This document shows, one piece after another, positions 23,858-32,269 of a stretch of 64,000 nucleotides of DNA (position 1 is its first letter; each line of letters opens with the position of its first letter). This DNA comes from Bradyrhizobium sp. SSBR45G. GTDB lineage: Bacteria; Pseudomonadota; Alphaproteobacteria; Rhizobiales; Xanthobacteraceae. The stretch lies in the NCBI RefSeq assembly GCF_030159255.1, contig NZ_BSCT01000016.1:1-64000 (forward strand). The letters are read 5' to 3'. The notes under the pieces were generated by a model. The model did no database searches and had not been told where the DNA came from. It saw only the letters and a list, made by a program, of their open reading frames with translations. The position numbers and the translations under genes are program-made.

Positions 23858-25021
23858 TCAGGACTTGCCCGGGCACTGCGCGCCCGGATCGACGTTCTTG
23901 AAGCTCTGGATCACCTTCACGCTGCCGTCGGCCTGGACTTGGCCGAGATACATGGTGAGCGGCGCATGGCGCTGCTTGTCCATCTTGATGGTGCCGCGCG
24001 GGCCCTCGACCGAGACCTCGGCGAGCGCCTTCAGCACCTTGTCCTGGTCGGTGCTGCCGGCCTTTTCAACGGCGGCCTTGTAGGCGTAGACCGCTTCATA
24101 CTGCGGAACGGAGAGATCGTTCGGAGTCTTCAGCTCGGCGCCGAACTTCTTGGTCATCGACGCCAGGAAGGTCTTGTTGGCCGGCGTGTCGATGCTGGTC
24201 ACGTAGGACGCGGACAGGTAGATGCCGGCGGCGTCAGCGCCCATGCCCTTGGCCGTGCCCTCGTCGACGGCGAGATTGCCGTAAGGCAGGTTGACGCCGG
24301 CCGCGCGCATCTGCTTGGTCAGGGTCACGTTCGGTGCACCGCCCGCGGTCGAGGTGATCAGGGCGTCGGCCCCGGAGGCCTTGAGCTTGGAGATAATCGA
24401 GGTCCAGTCGGAGCCGTCCATCGGCAGATACTCTTCGCCGACGACCTTGCCGCCGGTCTTCTCGATATAGGCCTTGGTGAAGCCGAGCATGCCGCGGCCG
24501 AAGGCGTAGTCCGAGCCGATCAGGAAGTAGCTCTTGGCCTTCTTCTCCTTGTTGAAATAGTCGACAATCGGCGGCACCTGCTGGTCCGGCACCCAAGCGT
24601 TGACGTAAAGGTAGGGGCTGCAGGACTTGCCCTCGTAGAACGAGGTGTAGATGTAGGGCGTCTTGCCGCGGGCGACGATCGGCAGCCCGGCGTTGCGCGC
24701 CGCGCTGGTTTCCATCGAGATCAGGACGTTGACCTTCTTCTGGAAGACCAGGGCGTCGAATGCCTTCTGCGCGCCGGCCGCGCCCGAGGCGTCGTCGGCG
24801 ACCTCGAGCTCGAGCTTGCGGCCGAGCACGCCGCCCTTGGCATTGATCTCCTCGACCGCGAGCTCGGCAGACTGCACCACCGACGGCGCGACGACGGAGT
24901 TGGCGCCGGACAGGCCGACGGGGACGCCGATCTTGATCGGATCAGCGGCCAAAGCAGGCGAGAGCGCTGTCCCCGCCAAAAGAGCGAGCGCCAGCGAGGT
25001 CGTCAGTAAACGCGATGTCAT
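23858..25021 (-). CDS. Periplasmic solute-binding protein of the amide/urea-type ABC importer
   Basis: About 387 residues with a clear signal peptide (LLTTSLALALLAGTALSPALA, cleaved before ADPIKIG). The mature protein is a type I periplasmic binding fold of the Leu/Ile/Val and UrtA/AmiC group, with GVLGRKLELEVADDASGA and SYFLIGSDYAFGRGMLG segments. A strong ribosome site GGAGG lies eight bases before ATG 25021. It follows the amidase gene, so the cell likely imports a substrate that the amidase hydrolyses. The exact ligand cannot be read. Confidence 0.92.
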   Translation of the reverse strand: MTSRLLTTSLALALLAGTALSPALAADPIKIGVPVGLSGANSVVAPSVVQSAELAVEEINAKGGVLGRKLELEVADDASGAAGAQKAFDALVFQKKVNVLISMETSAARNAGLPIVARGKTPYIYTSFYEGKSCSPYLYVNAWVPDQQVPPIVDYFNKEKKAKSYFLIGSDYAFGRGMLGFTKAYIEKTGGKVVGEEYLPMDGSDWTSIISKLKASGADALITSTAGGAPNVTLTKQMRAAGVNLPYGNLAVDEGTAKGMGADAAGIYLSASYVTSIDTPANKTFLASMTKKFGAELKTPNDLSVPQYEAVYAYKAAVEKAGSTDQDKVLKALAEVSVEGPRGTIKMDKQRHAPLTMYLGQVQADGSVKVIQSFKNVDPGAQCPGKS

Positions 25022-25066
25022 CGATTGTCCTCCGTGAATAGTCGAAAAGAAAAAGGGGTGAATTGG

Positions 25067-25918
25067 TCAGTACCAGCCGCGCTTGACGTCGCTGCCGAGC
25101 ATCTCGTCGTAGACGTCGGAGCGGCGGTCGCGCAGGACCTGGTTGAAGGCGTTCCAGTTGCGGGCGCGGCGGGCCTCGCCGAGCGCCACGTCGGCGATCA
25201 CGATCTCTTCCTTGTCGCGGCTCGCAGGTCCGGCAACCGGCCAGCCTGTGTAGCTGACGATCAGGCTCTGGCCTTCGAACGGCTGGCCGCGCTCGATGCC
25301 GACGCGGTCGGCGCAGGCGATGAAGATCGAATTGGAGTGCGCTGCCGCCATCGCCAGGATGTTGGCCATCGCCTCGCGGCCCTCGGCCTGGCCGGGGATC
25401 GGCACCCAGTTGGTCGGCACGCAGACGATGTCGGCGCCCTGCAGCGCGTTGAGGCGGTAGCTCTCCGGGAACCAGCCGTCGTAACAGATCGCCATGCCGA
25501 TGCGGCCGATCTCGGTATGGTAGACCGGGAAGCCGAGATTGCCGGGTTCGAAATACAGGTTCTCCTCGTTCCACAGGTGCACCTTGCGGAACGTGCCGAT
25601 GTAGCCCTTCGGCCCGATCAGCACCGCGCTGTTGTACAGCTTAGTTCCGTCGCGCTCGCAGATGCCGGCGACCAGGTGCAGGCCGTGCTTTGCTGCGATC
25701 TCGCTCCAGGCGGTCACGGCGGGGCCGCCGGGGATGACCTCGGAGGCGGCGAAGGCCTCCTCGCGCGACTTGAACACGTAGCCGGAGGAGGCGAGCTCGG
25801 GGAGCACCACGAGCTTGGCGCCCATTGCTACCGCTTGTTTGATCAGGTCAAGGCTATGGGCGAGGTTGGTGGCCAACTCGCCGACCATCGGCTGCATCTG
25901 GATGCAGGCGATCCGCAT
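25067..25918 (-). CDS. Nitrilase-superfamily amidase (carbon-nitrogen hydrolase)
   Basis: About 283 residues. The Glu-Lys-Cys triad of the superfamily is visible: glutamate in LPELASSGYV near residue 45, lysine in FRKVHLW near 117, and cysteine in MAICYDGWFPE near 150. It probably hydrolyses an amide or carbamoyl compound to acid plus ammonia. It is shorter than the classical AmiE amidase (about 346 residues), so the substrate may differ. ATG 25918 opens the conserved MRIACIQMQP; a TTG upstream (LTTDDDSKM) is possible. It is first gene after the attenuator-like leader and is followed by the transporter genes. Confidence 0.85.
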   Translation of the reverse strand: MRIACIQMQPMVGELATNLAHSLDLIKQAVAMGAKLVVLPELASSGYVFKSREEAFAASEVIPGGPAVTAWSEIAAKHGLHLVAGICERDGTKLYNSAVLIGPKGYIGTFRKVHLWNEENLYFEPGNLGFPVYHTEIGRIGMAICYDGWFPESYRLNALQGADIVCVPTNWVPIPGQAEGREAMANILAMAAAHSNSIFIACADRVGIERGQPFEGQSLIVSYTGWPVAGPASRDKEEIVIADVALGEARRARNWNAFNQVLRDRRSDVYDEMLGSDVKRGWY

Positions 25919-25980
25919 TTTGCTGTCGTCATCCGTCGTCAAGGCACGAGTCTCCGTTCGCCCGCGGGAGCCGCGTGCGC

Positions 25981-26026
25981 CAAACAAAAAGCCCCCGACT
26001 GCGCCTTGCGGCGCAATGCGAGGGCT
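25981..26026 (-). terminator. Attenuator-like terminator in the amidase leader
   Basis: On the minus strand, AGCCCTCG and CGGGGGCT pair around a second stem TGCGCC/GGCGCA closed by GCAA, and the stem is followed at once by TTTTTG. It lies ~65 bases upstream of the amidase start rather than after a gene, as expected of the terminator an AmiR/ANTAR protein would relieve. Confidence 0.75.
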
Positions 26027-26042
26027 ACATAGCCTGATGTGA

Positions 26043-26080
26043 AATGGCCGACCGGCCATTGGCGGACATCCGATGTCCGC
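26043..26080 (-). promoter_or_regulatory. Two tandem short hairpins in the amidase leader (candidate ANTAR target)
   Basis: In transcript order: GCGGACAT/ATGTCCGC around a three-base centre (26062-26080), then AATGGCC/GGCCATT around four bases (26043-26060), then the terminator. ANTAR proteins bind two short stem-loops with hexanucleotide loops; these perfect palindromes leave smaller loops, so the match is in layout rather than in detail. They could also be a DNA operator. Confidence 0.5.
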
Positions 26081-26089
26081 GCCTGCCTC

Positions 26090-26119
26090 AAGTAACTCTC
26101 ATGCGCGAAACGAAGTCAA
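26090..26119 (-). promoter_or_regulatory. Candidate promoter of the amidase-ABC genes
   Basis: Minus-strand TTGACT (26119-26114) is followed after 18 bases by TTACTT. The -35 is good and the -10 weak. A transcript from here would begin just ahead of the paired hairpins and terminator. Confidence 0.35.
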
Positions 26120-26181
26120 CGCCATCGCTTGCAAAAATTTGAGGCCTCCGCTGCCCAAGGCATGGGCGCGACAAGGCGCGC

Positions 26182-26823
26182 TCAGCGCGCGGCTGGCGCA
26201 TCGAGCACGCCCAATCCACCCAGTGTCTCCTGCGCATTGATGATCGAGATCGCGATGTCGGCCATCGCGACGCGCTTCTGTGTGGCCTGCGCGCGGATCA
26301 GCTCATAGGCCTCGAATTCGCCGACCTGCTTCAGCCCCATCAGGATCTTCACCGCCTTGTCGACGTCGCGCCGCGCCTTCAAGGTCTCCTCGAGCTTCTG
26401 CACCTTGCCCTCGAGCCGCCGCGTATAGCCGCGCAGCGAGCGCGCCAGCACCAGCGACGACAAAATGCCGAACGAGCGGATCGGCTTGTTGACGACGCCA
26501 TGCGCGTTGCTGTCGAGCAGGCGCTTCAGGATCGTCGGATTCTCGTAGTCGACGATGGCGATGAAGGTGAGGGGATGATCGCTGGTTCCTTCCGGAAAGA
26601 TCATCTCCTCCGAGGTCTCGATCAACTGGAACACGGTGTCGATGTCGTGCGGGATCGCCGCCGGCGGCGGCCAGACGCCGCGGACGTTGCAGCCGATCCG
26701 CTTGAGCTGGTCGATCAGCGCATCGCCCTCGGCATCGCGCGGATGGATCACCAGCACGCGGGCGCCGCGCAGCTCCTCGATGAGGCGGCGGACGCCGGGC
26801 TTCATGCGGTCATCCGGCCTCAT
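26182..26823 (-). CDS. amiR: ANTAR-domain antitermination regulator, AmiR type
   Basis: About 213 residues. The N-terminal part resembles a response-regulator receiver (ARVLVIHPRDAEGDALIDQL) without a clear phosphorylation site set, as in AmiR. A coiled coil (LEGKVQKLEETLKARRDV) leads into a C-terminal ANTAR RNA-binding domain with the EAYELIRAQATQKRVAMADIA pattern. In Pseudomonas AmiR binds the amidase leader RNA and stops termination when AmiC releases it. Here it overlaps amiC by four bases and lies directly upstream of a leader with a terminator. The symbol is by similarity. Confidence 0.85.
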   Translation of the reverse strand: MRPDDRMKPGVRRLIEELRGARVLVIHPRDAEGDALIDQLKRIGCNVRGVWPPPAAIPHDIDTVFQLIETSEEMIFPEGTSDHPLTFIAIVDYENPTILKRLLDSNAHGVVNKPIRSFGILSSLVLARSLRGYTRRLEGKVQKLEETLKARRDVDKAVKILMGLKQVGEFEAYELIRAQATQKRVAMADIAISIINAQETLGGLGVLDAPAAR

Positions 26824-28001
26824 GCTGACAGCGCCTCTTCGCTCAGCCAGCGGCCGCCGATCGGCGACACCGAAAGATAGGGATCGGGCTTGATCGGGCT
26901 CTTGCTCTCCCAGACGATGTCGAACTGACCATCGGCGCGCACCCGCCCGATCCGCGGCGTGGTCCAGACGTGGTTGTTGTCGGGGTCGATGCGGATCGGC
27001 CCCTCCGGCGCTTCGAGGCTGAGGCCGAGCGCGGCTTCGACCAGCTTCTGCGTATCGAGGCTGCCGGCCTGCTCCAGCGCGCGCGCGAACAGCTTGATCT
27101 GCGCATAGGCCGATGCGCTCCACATGCTGACGGGAGTCTCGGTCCCAAAAGACGCGGCAAAGGCTGCCTTGAAGCGGTCGTTGCTGTCGCGCGCCAGCGT
27201 GCCGAAATAGCTCGCCGAGGTTAGGTGCCCGGCGCAGTACTCGGCGCCGATGGCGCGGACCTCGCCTTCGGCCATGGTGAGGCTCGCGATCGGCAGCCGC
27301 TTCGGATCAAAGCCGGCCTTCGCATACATGCGATAGAAGCGCTGCGCGGTCCGGCCGACGATGGTCGAGAACACGACGTCGGGCGCGGTGTCCCTGATGG
27401 CGTCGAGGCCGCGCGTAAGTTCGGCGTCAGTCGCCTCCATCGTCACATATTGCTCGCCGACGACGCGGCCTGCATAGGACTCGACGAGGTCGCGCATGAT
27501 GCGGTTGGATTCGCGCGGATAGATGTAGTCGGAGCCGATCAGATAGACGCGCGGGCCGTGCTTGCGGACGATGTATTCAGCCAGCTGGAACGCGTTCTGG
27601 TTCGGCGCCGGTCCGGTGTAGATCACGTTCGGCGAATATTCAAAACCCTCGTAGAGCGAGGGATACCAGAGCAGGCCGTTGCGGCGCTCGATCGCCGGCA
27701 GCACCGCCTTGCGCTCGGCCGAGGTCGAGCAGCCGAAGATCACGGAGGCGCCGTCCTCGGTCAGCAGCCGATCGGCGAGCTTGCGGAAGGTTTCGGGGTC
27801 AGAGCCCGGATCATAGGCCACGACCTCGATCTCGCGGCCGAGCACGCCGCCGGCTTCGTTGATCTCCTGGATCGCCAGCGCCGTGCCAAAGAAATGCTCG
27901 GACTCGGTGATCGCCATCAATCCGCTGCGCGAGAACAGCACGCCGACGCGCCAGACATCCTTGTCGGATGATTTTGCGGTCGGTCTGGTCGTCATCATCA
28001 T
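26820..28001 (-). CDS. amiC: AmiC-like amide sensor, cytosolic type I binding protein
   Basis: About 393 residues of the Leu/Ile/Val-binding fold (WRVGVLFSRSGLMAITESEHF opens it; SLYEGFEYSPNVIYTG and RVYLIGSDYIYPRESNR follow), but the N terminus (MMMTTRPTAKSSDK) is not a signal peptide. That fits AmiC, a cytoplasmic sensor that holds AmiR inactive until amide binds. A urea-sensing variant is possible. It starts the seven-gene minus-strand operon and overlaps amiR by four bases. Its upstream region begins in the family F repeat zone. Confidence 0.85.
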   Translation of the reverse strand: MMMTTRPTAKSSDKDVWRVGVLFSRSGLMAITESEHFFGTALAIQEINEAGGVLGREIEVVAYDPGSDPETFRKLADRLLTEDGASVIFGCSTSAERKAVLPAIERRNGLLWYPSLYEGFEYSPNVIYTGPAPNQNAFQLAEYIVRKHGPRVYLIGSDYIYPRESNRIMRDLVESYAGRVVGEQYVTMEATDAELTRGLDAIRDTAPDVVFSTIVGRTAQRFYRMYAKAGFDPKRLPIASLTMAEGEVRAIGAEYCAGHLTSASYFGTLARDSNDRFKAAFAASFGTETPVSMWSASAYAQIKLFARALEQAGSLDTQKLVEAALGLSLEAPEGPIRIDPDNNHVWTTPRIGRVRADGQFDIVWESKSPIKPDPYLSVSPIGGRWLSEEALSA

Positions 28002-28164
28002 GCCTCCAGGTCAACGGGCCGGTCGCGCCGGCGCGGAAAGCGCGGACTATTGCGGCTTGCCGTGCGCTTGGCAACGGGGCGGGGACCACAGGTAGGGTTC
28101 CGTGTCAGGACGCGCCACAGCCTCGCCGCGACGCGCCTGCGTCCGGATCATGCATCAGGCGGGC

Positions 28165-28500
28165 CCTCGACGATGATGAGGGCGCAGGGAATGCCGGGCG
28201 CTGGCCGCACCCATGGCCCGCCTGCAGAAAAAAAGCAGGCGGCAGTCACCACAGGTCAGCCGAACGTTCCGGCATTCCCTGCGCGGCAGTTTTAACGCTT
28301 ATACGCGATCTCCTCGGTGCACCGGCTTGTTGGCCACCGTTCGCGACAATGCGCTTAACGCGCCTTGCGCTGGACACCAGCTTCGGGGTGTCAGGACCAC
28401 GCGACTTCACGTCCGCCAGCGCATCATTCGTCCGCACCGAAAGGCGCGCTGATGCCCTCGCGTCCACCGCATTGCCGGCCCAACGTGTCGTGACGACGCG
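28165..28500 (-). repeat. Dispersed hairpin repeat, family F (copy F2)
   Basis: The reverse strand is collinear with F1 at 15186-15525. Its terminal stem (28182-28285) pairs GGCGCAGGGAATGCCGG with CCGGCATTCCCTGCGC around CGCCTGC-(T)7-GCAGGCGG. Reading frames inside, including an 88-codon one on the minus strand, come from the repeat and are not accepted as genes. The surrounding 28002-29245 contains no gene. Confidence 0.8.
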
Positions 28501-28658
28501 TACGCCCCTCATCCGGACCGGAACGCGGGCACCATACGCCTGATTTGCTGATTTTCGGAAGTGATTTATTTTTCGCGCGGGCTCTTGAAACCGGCTTTGT
28601 CGTTGATCGCGTACCCGAAATCGGCGTTTTGGCGCAGTGCCTCGCCACTTGCTCCGCC

Positions 28659-28812
28659 GTCATTCCGGGGCGGCCCGCTGCAGCGGCCGAGCCCGGAATC
28701 CATAACCACGAGCGGTCGTCGCTGAGCGCAGTATCGCCACCTGCAGCGTGCGCCACACAAATGGCGGTGGCTATGGATTCCGGGCTCGCACTGGCGCGCG
28801 CCAGGGAATGAC
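28659..28812. repeat. Palindromic repeat, family A (copy A3)
   Basis: GTCATTCCGGGGC, core GCCCGGAATCCATAACCACG, the answering TGGATTCCGGGCTCGC, and GGGAATGAC at the end. Tandem with copy A4, 110 bases downstream. Confidence 0.88.
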
Positions 28813-28921
28813 GATGGGGACAGAGGGGCTTCGATGAGGCGGCGGGCGTTGGTTGCCGCTCGCGATGTCAAAAGGGAGCCCAGTCTGCGTGTTAGCGCAG
28901 GGCTTCGCCACATCCTCAGGC

Positions 28922-29074
28922 GTCATTCCGGGGTAGCCGCGACAGCGGCTGGGCCCGGAATCCATATTCACGAATGGCTGTGATCGCGGAAGCCGGGGCT
29001 ACGCTGATCTCGCATCATCTCGAACAGCGGTGGTTATGGATTCCGGGCTCGCGCTGACGCGCGCCAGGGAATGA
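28922..29074. repeat. Palindromic repeat, family A (copy A4)
   Basis: Same arms and core as A3. The flanks before both copies share CGCAG and CTTCGCCAC/CTCGCCAC, so a unit of about 260 bases appears duplicated in tandem. Confidence 0.88.
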
Positions 29075-29180
29075 CGATGTGGGGGCAGGGGGCGTCCATG
29101 ACGTCCGCCCGCATCGGCAATATCGCGCCGTGTTAGAGTCCAAAAGCCGCATTCGTACGTTGACCATCCTCGGTCGAGGC

Positions 29181-29195
29181 GGCAAACGGTTTGCC
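29181..29195. promoter_or_regulatory. Perfect 15-base palindrome upstream of the AI-2E-type gene
   Basis: GGCAAACGGTTTGCC lies 51 bases before the ATG. The size and position suit an operator; no regulator is identified. Confidence 0.3.
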
Positions 29196-29245
29196 GTCGA
29201 TGAAGGACCGGGTCCACGTCCCGATCGGTCCAATAGGAACTCGAT

Positions 29246-30325
29246 ATGCGTAGCCTCGAAGACCGAGCCCTGCTTCTCTTGCTCGTCGTGATCTCGCTGA
29301 TGTTCGGCTGGATCCTGCTGCCGTTCTACGGTGCGGTTCTATGGGGCGTCATCGGCGTCATCGTCTTCGTTCCGCTTCACCGCTGGTTGTCGCGAGCGAT
29401 GCACGGCCGACATGGTCTCGCGGCGGCCGTCGTGGTGCTGATCTTCATCATGATCGTCGTGCTGCCGCTGTCGCTGATCGCGGCGTCGCTGGCGCAGGAG
29501 GCATCCGGAGTCTACAAACAGATGCAGTCCGGTGAGCTCGACATCGGACAGTATTTTCAGAAGATGCTGGCCGCGCTTCCGGGATGGATGGTCGATCTGC
29601 TCAACCGCTTCGGGCTCGGCAGCCTCGCAGGAATGAAGGACAAGCTGTCAGCCGGCCTGCTGAAAGGCAGCGAGGTCATCGCGAGCCAGGCCCTCACCAT
29701 CGGGCAGGGGACGTTCGAGGTCTTCGTCAATCTGTTCATCATGATCTATCTGCTGTTCTTCCTGCTGCGTGACGAAGGGACGTTGTCGAGGCGCATCCTG
29801 GACGCCATTCCGTTGCGTCCTGAGCCGCGCGATGCCCTGCTGCGCAAGTTCACGATCGTCATCCGCGCGACGGTGAAGGGCAGTCTGCTCGTCGCGCTCG
29901 CGCAAGGCGCGCTGGGTGGGCTGATGTTCTGGTTCCTCGGCATCAACGCCCCCCTGCTGTGGGCTGTCGTGATGGCCTTCCTGTCCTTGCTTCCCGCAGT
30001 CGGAGCCGGCCTCGTCTGGTTTCCGGTCGCGCTCTATCTTCTGGCCACCGGATCGATCTGGCAGGGCGTCGTCCTGATCGCCTATGGCGCGCTCGTCATC
30101 GGTCTGGTCGACAATGTCCTGCGTCCGATCCTGGTCGGACAGGACACCAAGATGCCCGACTACGTGGTGCTGATTTCGACGCTGGGCGGGATCGAGGCGT
30201 TCGGTCTCAATGGTTTCGTGATCGGGCCCGTGATCGCAGCGATGTTCATTGCGACCTGGGACATCTTCTCCGCCGCGCGACGCGATGGTGCTTTCGCGCC
30301 GGTCACGACGCGGGGACCGGGATGA
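29246..30325 (+). CDS. AI-2E family transporter (UPF0118 / PerM-like membrane protein)
   Basis: About 359 residues with the family's layout: paired N-terminal helices (LLLVVISLMFGWILLPFYGAV), a third near VVLIFIMIVVLPLSLI, a soluble segment at ~95-150, then a cluster of helices to the C terminus. PILVGQDTKMPDYVVLISTLGG and GFVIGPVIAAMF are the conserved C-terminal blocks. Members range from AI-2 exporters to ion/proton antiporters, so the substrate is open. It appears to be transcribed alone. Confidence 0.88.
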   Translation: MRSLEDRALLLLLVVISLMFGWILLPFYGAVLWGVIGVIVFVPLHRWLSRAMHGRHGLAAAVVVLIFIMIVVLPLSLIAASLAQEASGVYKQMQSGELDIGQYFQKMLAALPGWMVDLLNRFGLGSLAGMKDKLSAGLLKGSEVIASQALTIGQGTFEVFVNLFIMIYLLFFLLRDEGTLSRRILDAIPLRPEPRDALLRKFTIVIRATVKGSLLVALAQGALGGLMFWFLGINAPLLWAVVMAFLSLLPAVGAGLVWFPVALYLLATGSIWQGVVLIAYGALVIGLVDNVLRPILVGQDTKMPDYVVLISTLGGIEAFGLNGFVIGPVIAAMFIATWDIFSAARRDGAFAPVTTRGPG

Positions 30326-30751
30326 CGCGGACGTGATGCGCAGCGTTCGAGGGGGATGGCCCGGCGCCAAGGGCGGTTGCGCGTCATGAGCCCGGCGAGT
30401 GACTCGCATTCGCGGTTCCGTCATTGCGGCGAAGGCCCCGTAATGATGCGGAGCGGGAAGATCGCCTTCTCGTCTCGACCGAGCCTCAATTCGTGGGCGG
30501 TATTAACGGATCGTAACCCGTCCTCTCCTAGCAATGAGGCGTTCGGCAGGTTAAGTTCCAATGATCCGCCTTGCGCGTCCCTTTTATCTTTCTCCCGACG
30601 GGCGTATGCGTCGCAGACTTTCTCTTCCAGACCGGTTCGTCGGCAGGCGCACGATGAACCATTTGGCTTCAACCACGGTTAGACCAGCGAACGCTCATGG
30701 TTTCGAGCGCCTGCAGCGCTCCGCGGGCGTCCATTTGGGTGCGGCCGCGAC
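30326..30751. other. Intergenic stretch without a supported gene
   Basis: Between the AI-2E-type gene and the desaturase gene. Short frames on both strands (one of 83 codons on the minus strand) have no recognisable family. Near 30505 there is ATTAACGGATCGTAAC, only loosely like a CtrA site. Confidence 0.4.
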
Positions 30752-31873
30752 ATGCGCGATCGCCAAGAACACAAGGTGGAGACGACATTGCAATTCGATC
30801 AGCCAGTCGCGATGGCGATTGTGCCCCCCAAGGACCGCGCCACGCTGCGCACCGGCGACGACGAGGGCCGCGTGGCCGACGCACGGTACTGGATGCAGAT
30901 TCTCAGCAACTATCGCACGCCGAGCCGCCTGCGCAGCATCACCGAGCTGGTGATCACGGCCGTGCCGCTGGTGGCGCTGTGGACCGCCGCCTGGTTCGCG
31001 TTCTCGATCGGCCATGCCTGGGCGTCACTGCTCATCGCGATTCCCGCCGGCGGCTTTCTGGTGCGTCTGTTCATGATCCAGCATGATTGTGGCCATGGCA
31101 CCTTCTTCGCCGGGCGACAGGCGAACGACTGGGTCGGCCGCGTCCTGGGCGTGCTGACCCTGACGCCGTACGACTGGTGGCGGCGCGCGCATGCGATCCA
31201 CCACGCCACCAGCGGTAACCTCGACCGGCGCGGCATCGGCGACATCGATACGTTAACCGTGCGGGAATACCAGGAGCGGTCGGCCTTCGCGCGGCTGCGC
31301 TACCGGCTGTACCGCCACCCCCTCGTCATGTTCGTGGCCGGGCCCGCTTATCTGTTCTTCCTGCAGCACCGGCTGCCATGCGGCTTCATGCGCGCCGGCT
31401 GGCTGCCCTGGGTCAGCACGATGGCGACCAATCTCGGCATTGCCCTGGTCGTCGCCGGGCTGATGTGGCTGATCGGCATCCAGGCGTTCCTGGTCGTGCA
31501 TCTGCCGATCATGCTGCTCGCCGCCATGGCCGGGGTGTGGTTGTTCTATGTTCAGCATCAGTTCGAGCACACCGTCTGGGAGCGCGACGAGCGCTGGACG
31601 ATGCAGCATGCCGCGCTCTACGGCAGCTCCCATTACGACCTGCCGGGATGGCTGCACTGGTTGACCGCCAATATCGGCATCCACCACGTCCACCATCTGT
31701 CGAGCCGGATTCCCTACTACCGGCTGCCGGTCGTGCTGCGCGATCATCCCGAGCTGCGCGAGATGGGCCGCATCACGCTCCCCGAGAGCCTGCGTTGCGT
31801 CCGGCTGGTGCTGTGGGACGAGCAGCAGCGCCGCCTGGTGTCGTTCCGCGAGGCCGGGGCGAGCAGGCGCTGA
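30752..31873 (+). CDS. Membrane fatty-acid desaturase
   Basis: About 373 residues. Three histidine boxes bind the di-iron centre: HDCGHGTFF near residue 111, HAIHHATSG near 149, and HHVHHLSSRIPYYRL near 312. Four hydrophobic helices flank them. The family introduces a double bond into acyl lipids in the inner membrane; GNLDRRGIGDIDT after the second box is common in the bacterial omega-6/delta-12 type group. ATG 30752 lacks a clear ribosome site; a TTG at 30788 preceded by GGTGGAG is possible. Confidence 0.88.
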   Translation: MRDRQEHKVETTLQFDQPVAMAIVPPKDRATLRTGDDEGRVADARYWMQILSNYRTPSRLRSITELVITAVPLVALWTAAWFAFSIGHAWASLLIAIPAGGFLVRLFMIQHDCGHGTFFAGRQANDWVGRVLGVLTLTPYDWWRRAHAIHHATSGNLDRRGIGDIDTLTVREYQERSAFARLRYRLYRHPLVMFVAGPAYLFFLQHRLPCGFMRAGWLPWVSTMATNLGIALVVAGLMWLIGIQAFLVVHLPIMLLAAMAGVWLFYVQHQFEHTVWERDERWTMQHAALYGSSHYDLPGWLHWLTANIGIHHVHHLSSRIPYYRLPVVLRDHPELREMGRITLPESLRCVRLVLWDEQQRRLVSFREAGASRR

Positions 31874-31887
31874 AGCTTTGGGGATTT

Positions 31888-32020
31888 GTAGGGTGGGCAA
31901 AGCGACGCCGTAGGCGGCGCGTGCCCACCAACGGCGCCGGTGAGTGAGGACGGTGGGCACGGCGCGCGATACAGCTGTGCAAGCCGAGACGGCGGTGGAG
32001 CGCGCCTTTGCCCACCCTAC
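31888..32020. repeat. REP-type palindrome pair, family C (copy C4)
   Basis: GTAGGGTGGGCAAAG to CGTGCCCACC, then GGTGGGCACGG to CCTTTGCCCACCCTAC. Immediately 3' of the desaturase gene, in the gap 31874-32269, which has no gene. Confidence 0.85.
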
Positions 32021-32178
32021 GTTCCTCGGCAGCCATACGGCGAGTTGCGTTGCGCTCACCCGCTATGAAGCTGATGCGATGACGTAGCCCGGGCGAGCGA
32101 AGCGACTCCGGGGTCTCCGGCGCAGCTCGCGTGAACCTGCATGTCGCTGCGCTCATGCGGGCCACGGATTTTCAGAGC

Positions 32179-32263
32179 GTAGGGCGGATTAGCGCAGCGT
32201 AATCCGCCAGCGGGTGCCGCGCGGCGAGAGTGTGGCGGGTTACGCTGCGCTAACCCGCCCTAC
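32179..32263. repeat. Palindromic repeat, family D
   Basis: GTAGGGCGGATTAGCGCAGC on the left, GCTGCGCTAACCCGCCCTAC on the right. A single copy in this window, abutting the 3' end of the amidohydrolase gene. Confidence 0.85.
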
Positions 32264-32269
32264 GGATTT

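Noticed and set aside
28246..28512. An 88-codon minus-strand frame (MRGVRVVTTRW...)
   Set aside because: It lies within the family F repeat, and the same stretch in copy F1 is not kept as a clean gene, so it is repeat-encoded.
30421..30672. An 83-codon minus-strand frame before the desaturase gene
   Set aside because: No recognisable family and no ribosome site I could trust; left as intergenic.
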